Source of the DNA: CAZAOY01 sp964486925
GTDB lineage: Bacteria > Bacillota > Clostridia > Oscillospirales > Ruminococcaceae
DNA length: 49,438 nucleotides
Assembly: GCA_964486925.1 (NCBI GenBank)
Contig: CAZAOY010000016.1
Location: forward strand, 1 to 49,438
Direction of reading: 5' to 3'
Shown: positions 16,078-24,621 of the stretch, one piece after another
How the letters are laid out: the number at the start of each line of letters is the position of its first letter
Position numbering within the stretch: the first letter of the stretch is position 1
Made by a program: the position numbers and the translations under genes
The notes under the pieces: generated by a model
What the model saw: only the letters and a program-made list of their open reading frames with translations
Told to the model about the DNA's origin: nothing
The model's database searches: none

Positions 16078-18321
16078 TCATTTTTTATTGGCTATAACCT
16101 TAATCCTAAGCGCATTAAGCACAACGCAGACCGACGACAGACTCATAGCCGCCGCTGCTATCATAGGGTTTAATAGCGGCCCGCCAAATAGGTATAACAC
16201 CCCACAGGCAACGGGAATACCCAAGACATTATAGATAAATGAAAAGAATAGATTCTGCTTTATATTCTTCATAGTTAGATGGCTAAGATCTACCGCTGTG
16301 CAGACATCCATAATATCACTGCGAACTAGTATTATATCCGCCGATTCGATAGCAATGTCAGTACCATTTCCGATTGCCATCCCTACATCAGCGGTAACTA
16401 GTGCGGGCGCGTCGTTAATACCGTCACCTACCATAAGCACACATTCACCCTGCTGTTGTAGCTTTTGTACAACCGCCGCCTTCTCGTGAGGTAGCACCTC
16501 GGCAAATACCGTATCAATCCCCGCTTTAGTAGCAATCGCGGTAGCTGTAGTATGATTATCCCCCGTCAGCATGGTCGATTTTATCCCCCGCTGGCCTAAC
16601 ATCTTAACTGCATTACCACTGCTACCACGGATTATATCCGCAACCGCAATAACACCAACCACTTCACCATCAATCGACAGATAGATTGGTGTCTTACCCT
16701 GCTTTGCCAAAGAGGATGTAGTGTCGTTGACCTTATCGTACCCTACATGCTCCGCCTTTCCTACCAGTATACGTTTTTCGTTTATATCACACTCCACCCC
16801 AAATCCTGTGACAGAGTTAAAGTTTTTACACTCATAGAGCTCAATTGAGCTGTTATGGGCATACCGCACAATCGCCGCTCCGAGTGGGTGCTCACTCCCT
16901 ACCTCCGCCGAGGCGGCGTACTGTATTAGCGAGGTTTTAGAGTAGTTTTTGTTCTCGCTTAGCAGGATCACATCGGTTACACCAGGCTTACCTTCTGTAA
17001 TTGTACCTGTCTTATCAAACACCGCTGTGGTAATCTTTCCAACCTTTTGAAGTGCGGTAGCGTTCTTGTAGAGTATACCTTTGCTAGCACCCTGCCCTGT
17101 TGCCACTATAATAGCGGTAGGGGTTGCAAGTCCTAATGCGCACGGGCAGGATATAACCAGCACCGAGATAAATATGGTAAGGGAAAACTCCGCACCCCTT
17201 CCGTTAAAGAACCATAACGTTGCAGAGATAGCGGCGATTACAATTACTACAGGCACAAAATACCCCGATACCTTGTCGGCAAGCCTTGCAATAGGTGCTT
17301 TTGTCCCTGCCGCGTCCTGAACTAAACGCACAATCTGGGATAAGGCGGTGTCCGCTCCGATCTTCTCCGCCCTATATCGTATAGTACCGTTTTTATTAAT
17401 GGTAGCGGCAAATACCCTATCTCCCTGCGCCTTATCAACCGGCATACTCTCCCCGGTTAACATCGATTCATCCACGGTAGTGCTACCCGCAATTACTACA
17501 CCGTCAACCGGCATAGATGACCCGGGCTTTACCACAATAACGTCATCTATCATAACCTCCGAAACGTCCACCTCTAGCTCCTCGCCATTACGAAATACTA
17601 GAGCGGTTTTTGGGGTAAGATCCATTAGCATACGTATCGCCTCTGCGGTTTTGCCCTTTGAACTAGCTTCAAGGTATTTTCCAAGCAGAATTAAGGTTAT
17701 TATTACAGCGGTGGATTCAAAGTAAAGATTATGAACAAAATGATGATCCCCGTAAAACACCCTAAACGCGCCATATACGCTGTATAAAAACGCTGACATT
17801 GTACCTATAGCTACAAGGCTGTCCATATTCGGTTTAAGGTTAAAAAGGTTGTAAAACCCCTTTAGATAGAATCGATAACCTATTATCACCACAGGTACTG
17901 TAAGGATTATCTGGGCAATGGTAAGCGGTACTGCGTTCATCTCCCCTGCAAAGAATGAAGGGTATGGTAGCTTTATAAAGGTTATCATCGGCGCCATGGT
18001 AAGGTAGAATAATGGTATTGTAAAGATTAGGGATAACGTTAGCTTAATCCGCTGAAGCTTTAGCTCCCGTGCCTTTCGCTGACTGCTGTTTTTATACTCT
18101 GCCTGCTCATCATACACCCTACAAGGATATCCTGCCGCAGTAACTGCCGCAATTATATCCCCATCGCTAACCTTCTGCTCATCGTACATTACCAACGCAG
18201 TTTCGGATAGAAGGTTAACGCTAGCCGACTCTATCCCCTCAAGCTTTAGTATCGCCTTCTCACATACCCCAGAACAGACCGCACAGGTCATGGATTCTAT
18301 CTTAAACTTTCCATGCTTCAT
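16078..18321 (-). CDS. copA: Copper-exporting P1B-type ATPase CopA
   Basis: This 747-aa P-type ATPase pumps Cu+ out of the cytoplasm. There is one heavy-metal-associated domain at residues 1-70 with M-T-C-A-V-C, and eight membrane segments. The actuator has T-G-E-S-M-P, the ion-site helix has S-C-P-C-A-L-G near residue 391, and the phosphorylation site is D-K-T-G-T with Asp436. The nucleotide domain has E-H-P-L-G and the hinge has G-D-G-I-N-D. Its start overlaps the copZ stop by 4 bp (ATGA), so the two are translationally coupled. No CsoR or CopY gene is nearby, so the regulator must be elsewhere. Confidence 0.95.
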   Translation of the reverse strand: MKHGKFKIESMTCAVCSGVCEKAILKLEGIESASVNLLSETALVMYDEQKVSDGDIIAAVTAAGYPCRVYDEQAEYKNSSQRKARELKLQRIKLTLSLIFTIPLFYLTMAPMITFIKLPYPSFFAGEMNAVPLTIAQIILTVPVVIIGYRFYLKGFYNLFNLKPNMDSLVAIGTMSAFLYSVYGAFRVFYGDHHFVHNLYFESTAVIITLILLGKYLEASSKGKTAEAIRMLMDLTPKTALVFRNGEELEVDVSEVMIDDVIVVKPGSSMPVDGVVIAGSTTVDESMLTGESMPVDKAQGDRVFAATINKNGTIRYRAEKIGADTALSQIVRLVQDAAGTKAPIARLADKVSGYFVPVVIVIAAISATLWFFNGRGAEFSLTIFISVLVISCPCALGLATPTAIIVATGQGASKGILYKNATALQKVGKITTAVFDKTGTITEGKPGVTDVILLSENKNYSKTSLIQYAASAEVGSEHPLGAAIVRYAHNSSIELYECKNFNSVTGFGVECDINEKRILVGKAEHVGYDKVNDTTSSLAKQGKTPIYLSIDGEVVGVIAVADIIRGSSGNAVKMLGQRGIKSTMLTGDNHTTATAIATKAGIDTVFAEVLPHEKAAVVQKLQQQGECVLMVGDGINDAPALVTADVGMAIGNGTDIAIESADIILVRSDIMDVCTAVDLSHLTMKNIKQNLFFSFIYNVLGIPVACGVLYLFGGPLLNPMIAAAAMSLSSVCVVLNALRIKVIANKK

Positions 18322-18557
18322 ACTCTATCTATGCACCCATCCCCCAAAGCTGGTGCAACCTCATAACCCGCCTCAACAATAGCTTCCTTTACCTTTGTAT
18401 CATCGATAACGCTCTCATCAAAGGACACCGTAACGCTATTCTTCTTTGCATTAGCCGAAGCCTTCTTTATACCTGTTAGCGCCGATAATGCAGTGTTAAC
18501 ACGCTTCTCGCAGTGTGCACAGGACATTCCAGTAACATTTAGTACTATCTTTTTCAT
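18318..18557 (-). CDS. copZ: Copper chaperone CopZ (heavy-metal-associated domain)
   Basis: This 79-aa single-domain ferredoxin-like protein has the Cu+-binding loop G-M-S-C-A-H-C near residues 10-16. It carries Cu+ in the cytoplasm to CopA, whose gene overlaps its stop codon by 4 bp. The C-terminal tail after residue 68 holds an extra Cys and is not part of the usual fold. The start follows AAAGGAA. No clear operator for a copper repressor is seen in the short upstream gap. Confidence 0.92.
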   Translation of the reverse strand: MKKIVLNVTGMSCAHCEKRVNTALSALTGIKKASANAKKNSVTVSFDESVIDDTKVKEAIVEAGYEVAPALGDGCIDRV

Positions 18558-18581
18558 TTTAATTCCTTTCTAAATATCAAA

Positions 18582-18615
18582 GGGTAGCATAATTACATAC
18601 ATAACTATGCTACCC
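18582..18615 (-). terminator. Stem-loop between the CD1247-like gene and copZ
   Basis: GGGTAGCATA (18582-18591) pairs with TATGCTACCC (18606-18615), and the inner bases pair further. The minus-strand T-run is interrupted, so it may be an intrinsic terminator of moderate strength that partly insulates copZ-copA. Confidence 0.65.
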
Positions 18616-18648
18616 AATAGTGATTAGTTTATAAGTTTGTAGGTAATA

Positions 18649-19113
18649 CTACTTTTCTTCCTCAATTACAACTTCCTCTATTGAATCCTCGTCAAAGTCA
18701 AACTCTAACGGTTCGTTGCAGTTAGGGCAATGTATCTCACCTAGATCTAACGTCGCTTGGTCGATTACAAGATGATTTTCGCATGAAGGACATTCTAGCT
18801 CATACTCATATTCATCTTCATACTCGTAGTCATCATCGTCATCATCAGAGTATAGCTCATCTAACTCAGAATCGGTTAGCTCATCCGAATCAAGCTGATA
18901 AAAATCCTCTTCAAGATCGCCTAGATCCTCGTCTAGGATGTCTACAAGCTCGGTAAGCTCATCGTTCATTACAGTTAGATCCTCTATAACCGAAGCCATA
19001 TCACCCATTAGATCAAGCATTGCAAGTATAACACGTCCCTGATCGGTGCTAGAGTCTATCTTAAGACCATCTACAAGCCCCTTAATGTAGGAAACCTTAT
19101 TGTTTAATTCCAT
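18649..19113 (-). CDS. CD1247-type acidic protein with C-terminal zinc ribbon
   Basis: This 154-aa protein of unknown function matches the clostridial family named after CD1247. Residues 1-75 are helical (Y-I-K-G-L-V-D-G-L near the start, heptad-like further on). Residues 75-105 are an extreme run of Asp, Glu and Tyr. Residues 106-140 hold two CxxC pairs (C-P-S-C and C-P-N-C) that should bind one zinc. It sits 32 bp downstream of efp, as it often does in Clostridia, and is likely co-transcribed with it. The link to translation is by location only. Confidence 0.8.
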   Translation of the reverse strand: MELNNKVSYIKGLVDGLKIDSSTDQGRVILAMLDLMGDMASVIEDLTVMNDELTELVDILDEDLGDLEEDFYQLDSDELTDSELDELYSDDDDDDYEYEDEYEYELECPSCENHLVIDQATLDLGEIHCPNCNEPLEFDFDEDSIEEVVIEEEK

Positions 19114-19145
19114 ATCATCCTCCTATATATTGAAAAGTGGCAATA

Positions 19146-19703
19146 TTATGCTCTTTCCATGTATTCACCAGTTCTGGTGTCTATTCTAATCTTTTCACCC
19201 TCACTAATAAAGATAGGTACTTTAACGGTAGCACCGGTTTCTACAGTAGCTGGCTTTGTTACGTTAGTTGCGGTATCGCCCTTAACCCCTGGTTCTGTAT
19301 CGGTAACCACAAGCTCAACAAAGTTTGGAGCTTCAACCCCAAAAACAGAGCCTTTATAGGAAAGTATCTTTACCTGCATATTCTCCTTAACATACTTAAA
19401 TCCGCTATCTAACTTTGATTCGTCAACCGGTAGCTGTTCGTATGTCTCTAAATCCATAAAATAATACAGATTACCCTCATTATATAGATACTCCATATCA
19501 CGTCTTTCAACAAAAGCTGTAGGATATTTTTCCGAAGGGTTAAATGTCCTTTCAACAACCGCACCTGTTATAACATTTCTAATCTTTGTTCTAACAAACG
19601 CCGCACCTTTCCCTGGTTTTACATGTTGGAACTCGATAATCTGAAACACCGCTCCATCCACGTCAAACGTAATCCCATTTCTAAAATCTCCTGCTGATAT
19701 CAT
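19146..19703 (-). CDS. efp: Translation elongation factor P
   Basis: This 185-aa, three-domain beta-barrel factor relieves ribosomes stalled at polyproline stretches by binding between the P and E sites. Domain I carries the loop K-P-G-K-G-A-A-F with the Lys that is modified in many bacteria. The C-terminal block T-G-E-Y-M-E-R-A is standard. Length is normal. It has a promoter at 19850-19878 and a leader of about 140 nt. No epmA or ymfI-like modification gene is nearby. Confidence 0.97.
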   Translation of the reverse strand: MISAGDFRNGITFDVDGAVFQIIEFQHVKPGKGAAFVRTKIRNVITGAVVERTFNPSEKYPTAFVERRDMEYLYNEGNLYYFMDLETYEQLPVDESKLDSGFKYVKENMQVKILSYKGSVFGVEAPNFVELVVTDTEPGVKGDTATNVTKPATVETGATVKVPIFISEGEKIRIDTRTGEYMERA

Positions 19704-19849
19704 AAGTAACCTCCATAAATTTTATCATTATCCTGCCTTTATTAATTGGGTAATACTTTACTTTGCTATTACTTTACTGTTCCCACAATTAATAATGCTC
19801 AAGGCGACCTTAAACAAATTTAAATAAGATAGCCTTTAGCCGTATCTAT

Positions 19850-19878
19850 ATTGTACAACAATTTGAAGTTAATTGCAA
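19850..19878 (-). promoter_or_regulatory. Promoter of efp
   Basis: On the minus strand TTGCAA (19878-19873) and TACAAT (19855-19850) have a 17-bp spacer. It lies just past the pepP stop codon. Confidence 0.72.
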
Positions 19879-19887
19879 GTTATTTTT

Positions 19888-20961
19888 TTACAAAACAATT
19901 AAATTTTTATCAGATTTTGTAAAATTAATAAATCCGTCATCAGTTACACACACCATATCTTCAATTCTGATACCGAATTTTCCCGGAAGATAGATCCCAG
20001 GTTCTACCGTCATAATGTTGCCCGCCTTAAGTACCCCTGTAGAGGTTGCACCAAAGTTTGGCGACTCATGCACATTTAAACCAACACCGTGACCTAGTCC
20101 ATGACCAAAGAAACCTTCGTAACCGTTTGAATAGATGTAATCTCTAGCTACCTTGTCAACGTAAGCACACTCTGCACCTGCTTTTATCACATCAAGCGCC
20201 ATCATGTTTGCGTTGTAAACGGTGTCATACACCTTCTTCTGCTCATCCGAAACCTTGCCGATAGCGATGGTTCTGGTCATATCACTGGTGTAACCATTGT
20301 AGATTGAACCAAAGTCCATAGTAAGCATATCCCCAACTTGAATCTTGTAGTCAGATGGTACACCGTGTGGTAGAGAGCTGTTAGCACCGCCTACTACGAT
20401 AAAGTCAAAGCCTAGTCCGTGGGCACCCGCCTTTTTAACAGTATACTCAAGTTCAATCGCAATATCCGTTTCCTTCATTCCAGGCTTGATAAATCCTAGG
20501 ATGTGAGAGAATGCCGCGTCGGTAATGTCTTGCGATTTAGCAATGTTTTTGATCTCCTCCTCGTCCTTAACTGCACGAAGATCCTCGATTATGGTAGATA
20601 TCTCTTTACCGTTTTGTAAAGTAAACTCACTAAGCTTTTCGCAGTAGGTGTTGTACTGGCTAACGGTAATGCTGTTAGCTTCGATACCAACAGTTTTAAC
20701 GCCATGATCCTTAAGTATAGCAGTTATCTGAGGGAATATCGGGGTTTCTTGAAGTAAAACAGGAAAATTGGTTATTACCGTCTTTGCCTTTTCAATATAT
20801 CTAAAGTCTATTATAAAGTAAGCCTTGTCCCTAAGTACAATCAGCGTACCCGCAGAGGATTTCATTCCGGTTAGATACCTTCTATTCTCCGACGAGGTAA
20901 TAATCGCCGCGTCTATCCCATCAGGAAGCTTTTTCATTAAATTTACTAACGAATTTTTCAT
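19888..20961 (-). CDS. Aminopeptidase P family (Xaa-Pro) metallopeptidase
   Basis: This 357-aa pita-bread-fold peptidase (family M24) removes the N-terminal residue before proline. An N-terminal creatinase-like domain (1-125) precedes the catalytic domain. The dinuclear metal ligands are visible in order: the Asp of M-D-F-G-S, the Asp of S-D-M-T-R-T, the His of G-H-G-L-G-H-G-V-G, the Glu of T-V-E-P-G-I-Y and the Glu of I-E-D-M-V. It is a common neighbour of efp and aroQ in Clostridia. It is cytoplasmic and shows no signal peptide. Confidence 0.94.
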   Translation of the reverse strand: MKNSLVNLMKKLPDGIDAAIITSSENRRYLTGMKSSAGTLIVLRDKAYFIIDFRYIEKAKTVITNFPVLLQETPIFPQITAILKDHGVKTVGIEANSITVSQYNTYCEKLSEFTLQNGKEISTIIEDLRAVKDEEEIKNIAKSQDITDAAFSHILGFIKPGMKETDIAIELEYTVKKAGAHGLGFDFIVVGGANSSLPHGVPSDYKIQVGDMLTMDFGSIYNGYTSDMTRTIAIGKVSDEQKKVYDTVYNANMMALDVIKAGAECAYVDKVARDYIYSNGYEGFFGHGLGHGVGLNVHESPNFGATSTGVLKAGNIMTVEPGIYLPGKFGIRIEDMVCVTDDGFINFTKSDKNLIVL

Positions 20962-21050
20962 ATGCCTTCTCCTTATTCACTTTTTATTTCACAGCTAGGC
21001 TGTTCAATGACTTTATAGTTAAATACTCGGATTGTCCCATTACACGCAGA

Positions 21051-21107
21051 TTATGCCATTACATGCATATTATGCCATTACATGCATATTATGCCATTAC
21101 ATGCATA
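21051..21107. repeat. Three exact tandem copies of a 19-bp unit at the aroQ 3' end
   Basis: The unit TTATGCCATTACATGCATA occurs three times without interruption, with a fourth decayed copy just before it (about 21032-21050). Read on the minus strand each copy spells the last codons of aroQ and its stop (M-H-V-M-A-stop). Only the rightmost copy is used. Confidence 0.95.
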
Positions 21108-21547
21108 AGACCGTTTAGCGCTAGAAAGTAGCTATACTTTCCAAACCCTGCAATATGCCCCGCACAAACAGGAGCTATCACCGATTTAGCACGAAACTCC
21201 TCACGTCCGTAGATGTTGGAGAAATGAACCTCGATACAAGGTATCTTAATGGTGGTTATTGCGTCCCTGATAGCGTAGCTGTAGTGGGTATATGCTCCCG
21301 CATTGATTACGATACCATCAAAGCTATGACGTGACTCATGCATTTTGTTTATGATCTCACCCTCGATATTGGAGTGGTACAGCTCACACTCTAAACCTAA
21401 CCCTGTAGCGTATTCGTAGATGTCGTTGTTAATCTGTGCAAAGGTTTCCTTTCCGTAGAAGGAAGCTTCCCTCTCACCAATAAGATTAATATTAGGCCCA
21501 TGGATTATAAGTACTCGCTTTTTAATGTTTAGTATGTTTTTCTTCAT
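21089..21547 (-). CDS. aroQ: Type II 3-dehydroquinate dehydratase
   Basis: This 152-aa enzyme converts 3-dehydroquinate to 3-dehydroshikimate in the shikimate pathway. It shows H-G-P-N-I-N-L-I-G-x-R-E, the catalytic Tyr in S-F-Y-G, I-N-A-G-A-Y-T-H-Y-S, I-E-V-H-F-S-N-I-Y-x-R-E and V-C-A-G-H-I-A-G-F-G. The start at 21547 is set by AGGAG 8 nt upstream; a longer frame from 21592 lacks a ribosome binding site. The last codons and stop are repeated in tandem downstream. No other aro gene is in the window. Confidence 0.95.
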   Translation of the reverse strand: MKKNILNIKKRVLIIHGPNINLIGEREASFYGKETFAQINNDIYEYATGLGLECELYHSNIEGEIINKMHESRHSFDGIVINAGAYTHYSYAIRDAITTIKIPCIEVHFSNIYGREEFRAKSVIAPVCAGHIAGFGKYSYFLALNGLMHVMA

Positions 21548-21664
21548 AAAACCCGCTCCTATACTTACTTTACCGACTCTACGTCGGCTCAAATTCGGTA
21601 GATAGATTTATCCATATACATACCGCTTAAAGCCGACAATCAGTTTTAAGCTGAACAAATCTAT

Positions 21665-22519
21665 CTACATGTATGAAAGATATATCTCCCGCATGGTCTT
21701 TGCGTCCTCCGCCTGCGTACCGTCAGATTCGCAGATAAAGGTTGGGGTAAGCCCCTTCTTTGCTACAAGCTCCGCTAACGGCTCAAACTGCGGGCCGTAG
21801 ACAGTGTCCTCAAAGGTTAGATGTCTTTTCTCTCCGCCGCTTGTGTATTCGATCTGGGAAAAATGTGAGTGGAAGATCTTTAGCTTATCAAAGCCTAGCT
21901 TGTCCTCTACCTTATCTAGTATCGCCTTGTAGTCGTCCGCACCCGCTATACCCCCTAAGGTTCTGGCATTTAGATGTCCAAAATCGATACAAGGGATAAA
22001 GCTTTCGTCCACCTGACAAAGGGTTATAACCTCGTCTAGCGTTCCTAGCTGATTAATCTTACCCATAGTTTCAGGGCAGATAATTATATGCTCAAGACCA
22101 TTCTCAATTAGCGTTAGTCTGGCAAGCCGTAGTGTATCCGCCGCTAACACTGTGGCTTCCTCTCGGCTCATCTTACTGCATGACCCTGAATGTACCACAA
22201 TCCTAGTTGCCCCCATAATATCCGCCGCTGCTGCTGATTCAAGGATATACCTAATGCTGTTAAGACGCTTCTCCTCCTCTACACTTGATAGGGAGATGTA
22301 GTATGGGGCATGTAGTGAGAGTGCAATGTTATTCTCTTTAAAGATCTCCTTAAAGATCAAAGCCTCTGCTTTGTTAACCCTAACCCCTCTGCCACACTGG
22401 TACTCATACGCGTCCAGTCCAAATCCTTTTAGGTATACTGGTACATCCTTAGTCTTTTTGTACCCTGCTTTGGCAAAGCTTAATGAGTTGCCCGCAGTTC
22501 CAAATAGTGCGTTATTCAC
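21665..22519 (-). CDS. Endonuclease IV-like TIM-barrel protein
   Basis: This 284-aa protein of the AP-endonuclease 2 (Nfo) superfamily has metal ligands in the expected order: the His in L-H-A-P-Y-Y, the His in V-V-H-S-G, the Glu in C-P-E-T-M-G, the Asp/His of D-F-G-H-L-N, the His in F-H-S-H-F and the Glu in C-E-S-D-G. These match the three-zinc site of endonuclease IV, which cuts DNA 5' of abasic sites. The N terminus differs from classical Nfo, so a sugar-isomerase-like role cannot be ruled out. Its start overlaps the yqeG end by 8 bp. Confidence 0.85.
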   Translation of the reverse strand: MNNALFGTAGNSLSFAKAGYKKTKDVPVYLKGFGLDAYEYQCGRGVRVNKAEALIFKEIFKENNIALSLHAPYYISLSSVEEEKRLNSIRYILESAAAADIMGATRIVVHSGSCSKMSREEATVLAADTLRLARLTLIENGLEHIIICPETMGKINQLGTLDEVITLCQVDESFIPCIDFGHLNARTLGGIAGADDYKAILDKVEDKLGFDKLKIFHSHFSQIEYTSGGEKRHLTFEDTVYGPQFEPLAELVAKKGLTPTFICESDGTQAEDAKTMREIYLSYM

Positions 22520-23024
22520 TCTGTTCTCCTTTATTTTTTACGTAGTATCTCTTTATATGTGTCTGCTCCAGATACCGCTTTAGCTTAAAAAATATCCCGT
22601 TTTCAGGCATAATATCGGTAACGAGTATGGTGTACATACCAATCCTATTCCCGCCTAAAACGTCGGTGTAGATCTGATCCCCCACCAAAGCGATCTCGCT
22701 CATCGGGAAGCCTAACCGCTTTGCGGCACGTTTTAGTCCCTTTTTAAAAGGCTTAAGGCTAAAGCATTCAAACTCAATCCCCAGCTTGTCCGCAAAGGGC
22801 TTTACACGTTTGTGGTAGTTGTTTGACACTATAAAAAGAGGTATGTTGTTTTCCTTCATATATAAAAGCCAATCGGTGACCTCTTTTTTAACCTCTTGAC
22901 TGCCATGCTGTGTGAGGGTGTTGTCCACATCTAGAACAACCGCCTTAATGTTTTTGCTCTTTAGATACGAGGTAGTTATATCGGTAACACTTGTTGTTAT
23001 ATGACACGGTAAAAACAGGCTCAT
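22512..23024 (-). CDS. yqeG: YqeG family HAD-IIIA phosphatase
   Basis: This 170-aa HAD phosphatase has D-V-D-N-T-L (nucleophile Asp near residue 32), V-S-N-N in motif II, K-P-x-x-x-G-L-K-R in motif III and V-G-D-Q-I-Y-T-D in motif IV. The YqeG group is close to phosphatidylglycerophosphate phosphatases such as Gep4, and that role is plausible but unproven here. Its start codon touches the stop of the CrtO-like gene (1-bp overlap) and its end overlaps the endonuclease gene, so it belongs to the same transcript as the Rieske cluster. Confidence 0.9.
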   Translation of the reverse strand: MSLFLPCHITTSVTDITTSYLKSKNIKAVVLDVDNTLTQHGSQEVKKEVTDWLLYMKENNIPLFIVSNNYHKRVKPFADKLGIEFECFSLKPFKKGLKRAAKRLGFPMSEIALVGDQIYTDVLGGNRIGMYTILVTDIMPENGIFFKLKRYLEQTHIKRYYVKNKGEQSE

Positions 23025-23503
23025 TATCTTCTCCTTAGGGTTTGTTTTTGGATAATTTTAGCCAAGCGGATACGATTATAACGCTGTGCTATAATGCAGG
23101 GTAGATTAACCACTATGGCAAACACTATCATGATTAATACAATATTAAACGGATTGTACAACCAGAATAGTAATGATAAAAATATGGGCGGTATATGCGT
23201 AGCTTCCGCTCGGCAGGACTCTAAGATAAACTCCCCAAAATACTCTTTTGAGGATTCTGCCAGATGCTTTTTGCGAAAACCACCCTTAAAAAGGCTAGCG
23301 CCATCAGGTAGAAGGTGCTTCCACCGCTTAACTAAAAACACCCTCTCATAAAATCTACCACCCTGTTCAAAACTACGTTCTTTGAATAACACTGAATCTG
23401 GATTAAAGAAAGACAGCGGTATTTTATAACATAGATAAGCGCTAGACATCATAATTACAGTCCAGCCCACAAAATAGGACAAAACTAAGATAACATGCTT
23501 CAT
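23024..23503 (-). CDS. CrtO-like glycosyl carotenoid acyltransferase family membrane protein
   Basis: This 159-aa membrane protein has hydrophobic segments at about 3-28 and at about 106-140. The middle part carries W-K-H-L-L-P-D-G-A-S-L-F-K-G-G-F-R-K-K and a following E-S-C-R-A-E-A-T-H block, which I recognise from the glycosyl-4,4'-diaponeurosporenoate acyltransferase (CrtO) family of staphyloxanthin synthesis. CrtO adds a fatty acid to the C6 hydroxyl of the sugar. The CrtQ-like glycosyltransferase gene ends 10 bp upstream of its start, so the two likely act in sequence on one lipid. There are no crtM, crtN or crtP genes here, so the acceptor is probably not the Staphylococcus carotenoid. 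Confidence 0.8.
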   Translation of the reverse strand: MKHVILVLSYFVGWTVIMMSSAYLCYKIPLSFFNPDSVLFKERSFEQGGRFYERVFLVKRWKHLLPDGASLFKGGFRKKHLAESSKEYFGEFILESCRAEATHIPPIFLSLLFWLYNPFNIVLIMIVFAIVVNLPCIIAQRYNRIRLAKIIQKQTLRRR

Positions 23504-23513
23504 AATTTGACCA

Positions 23514-24617
23514 TTAGACGTTATGCCATCTTCCTTTCCAATAAACTTTCTTTAGTACAAATTTTAAAAATAGTGAAAAGGCAAAGATAAGCGTAAATCC
23601 TGCCAGTGGTATAATATACAGTATGGAGGATAGATAACTAAACCTACCTATCCATCTTGATTTAAGGTAAAGGATATTTCCAGCTAAAAGATATAGGAAA
23701 ACGCTAACCGCAAGCTGTAATGTGTATCCTTGGCTTAAAGATATTATACCCTGTTTTATCATATCAATCGCAAAGAAATAATAAGAAGATACCCATAGTA
23801 CTACACAGATTAGATATAAAAGCGGAGTTTTTGTTGCCGCCGACGCAAAGTTTTTTGAAAAGCCACAGATAAGATCAACTATCCCGCCCTTGTACATCTG
23901 ATAGGATATTGGTTTATATCCTAAGAAAAGGTTACATCCAATACCAAGCTTGCGAAGCAAAAAACCAAGCTTAAAATCTTCAAGTACCTCGCCTTTAACA
24001 ATCTCATGACCCCCAAAGCTATGATACAATTCCTTTCCCATCATCAGCACAGGCCCAAATAGCCCGATACTTCTATCCTTTCCAGGTAAGCAAACCCCCA
24101 AAGCCGCAACAGATATCATGTTAAAGAAAAGTGACAGCTGTTCATAAGGCTTAGTTGTGTAGTGGTAAGGCTGAACCGATAGTACTGCACCCTCTTTATA
24201 CCCATTAACAAGCCGCTTAACCGCATCCGCTTGAAGGATAAGATCAGCATCCAAAAATAACAGAACATCCCCAGTGGCACTTTGCGCCCCTAGAAAGCAA
24301 GCATAGTTTTTACCTCTCCATCCATTAGGGATACTCAAAACATCCACTACATCTGCTCCATATAAAGCCGCTATCTCCTTTGTATTATCCGTGCTCTGGT
24401 CGTTTACAACTATTACCTCATAGGGTTTAACGGTCTGCTTTTGTATACCCTTAAGTAGCGTAGCAAGGTTTATCGACTCGTTTCGAGCAGGGATAACTAT
24501 AGATAGCTTTATATCCTTGCGATCCTTGTTAACTGCTCGTAATACCTTTAGTCTGTAAAACATGATAAAGCTAAGCAGTATTCCTAATATAGCCACACAT
24601 GTATTAATAATTGTCAT
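23514..24617 (-). CDS. CrtQ-like family 2 glycosyltransferase
   Basis: This 367-aa membrane-bound GT-A glycosyltransferase has an N-terminal anchor (1-22), S-I-V-I-P-A-R-N-E near 40, N-D-Q-S-T-D, the D-A-D metal site (F-L-D-A-D-L near 123), a L-S-V-Q-P-Y-H block, F-G-P-V and G-G-H blocks, and three or four C-terminal membrane helices ending in W-K-G-R. L-S-V-Q-P-Y-H, F-G-P-V, G-G-H and the final W-K-G-R are shared with 4,4'-diaponeurosporenoate glycosyltransferase CrtQ. It would attach a hexose to a lipid acid or alcohol at the membrane. It lies between the small membrane ORF and the CrtO-like gene. Confidence 0.85.
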   Translation of the reverse strand: MTIINTCVAILGILLSFIMFYRLKVLRAVNKDRKDIKLSIVIPARNESINLATLLKGIQKQTVKPYEVIVVNDQSTDNTKEIAALYGADVVDVLSIPNGWRGKNYACFLGAQSATGDVLLFLDADLILQADAVKRLVNGYKEGAVLSVQPYHYTTKPYEQLSLFFNMISVAALGVCLPGKDRSIGLFGPVLMMGKELYHSFGGHEIVKGEVLEDFKLGFLLRKLGIGCNLFLGYKPISYQMYKGGIVDLICGFSKNFASAATKTPLLYLICVVLWVSSYYFFAIDMIKQGIISLSQGYTLQLAVSVFLYLLAGNILYLKSRWIGRFSYLSSILYIIPLAGFTLIFAFSLFLKFVLKKVYWKGRWHNV

Positions 24618-24621
24618 AACC

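Noticed and set aside
21032..21107. Possible CRISPR array
   Set aside because: The 19-bp units are directly adjacent with no spacers; they are a simple tandem repeat of the aroQ 3' end.
23024..24617. A complete staphyloxanthin pathway
   Set aside because: Only CrtQ-like and CrtO-like proteins are present; no synthase, desaturase or CrtP-type oxidase is in the window.
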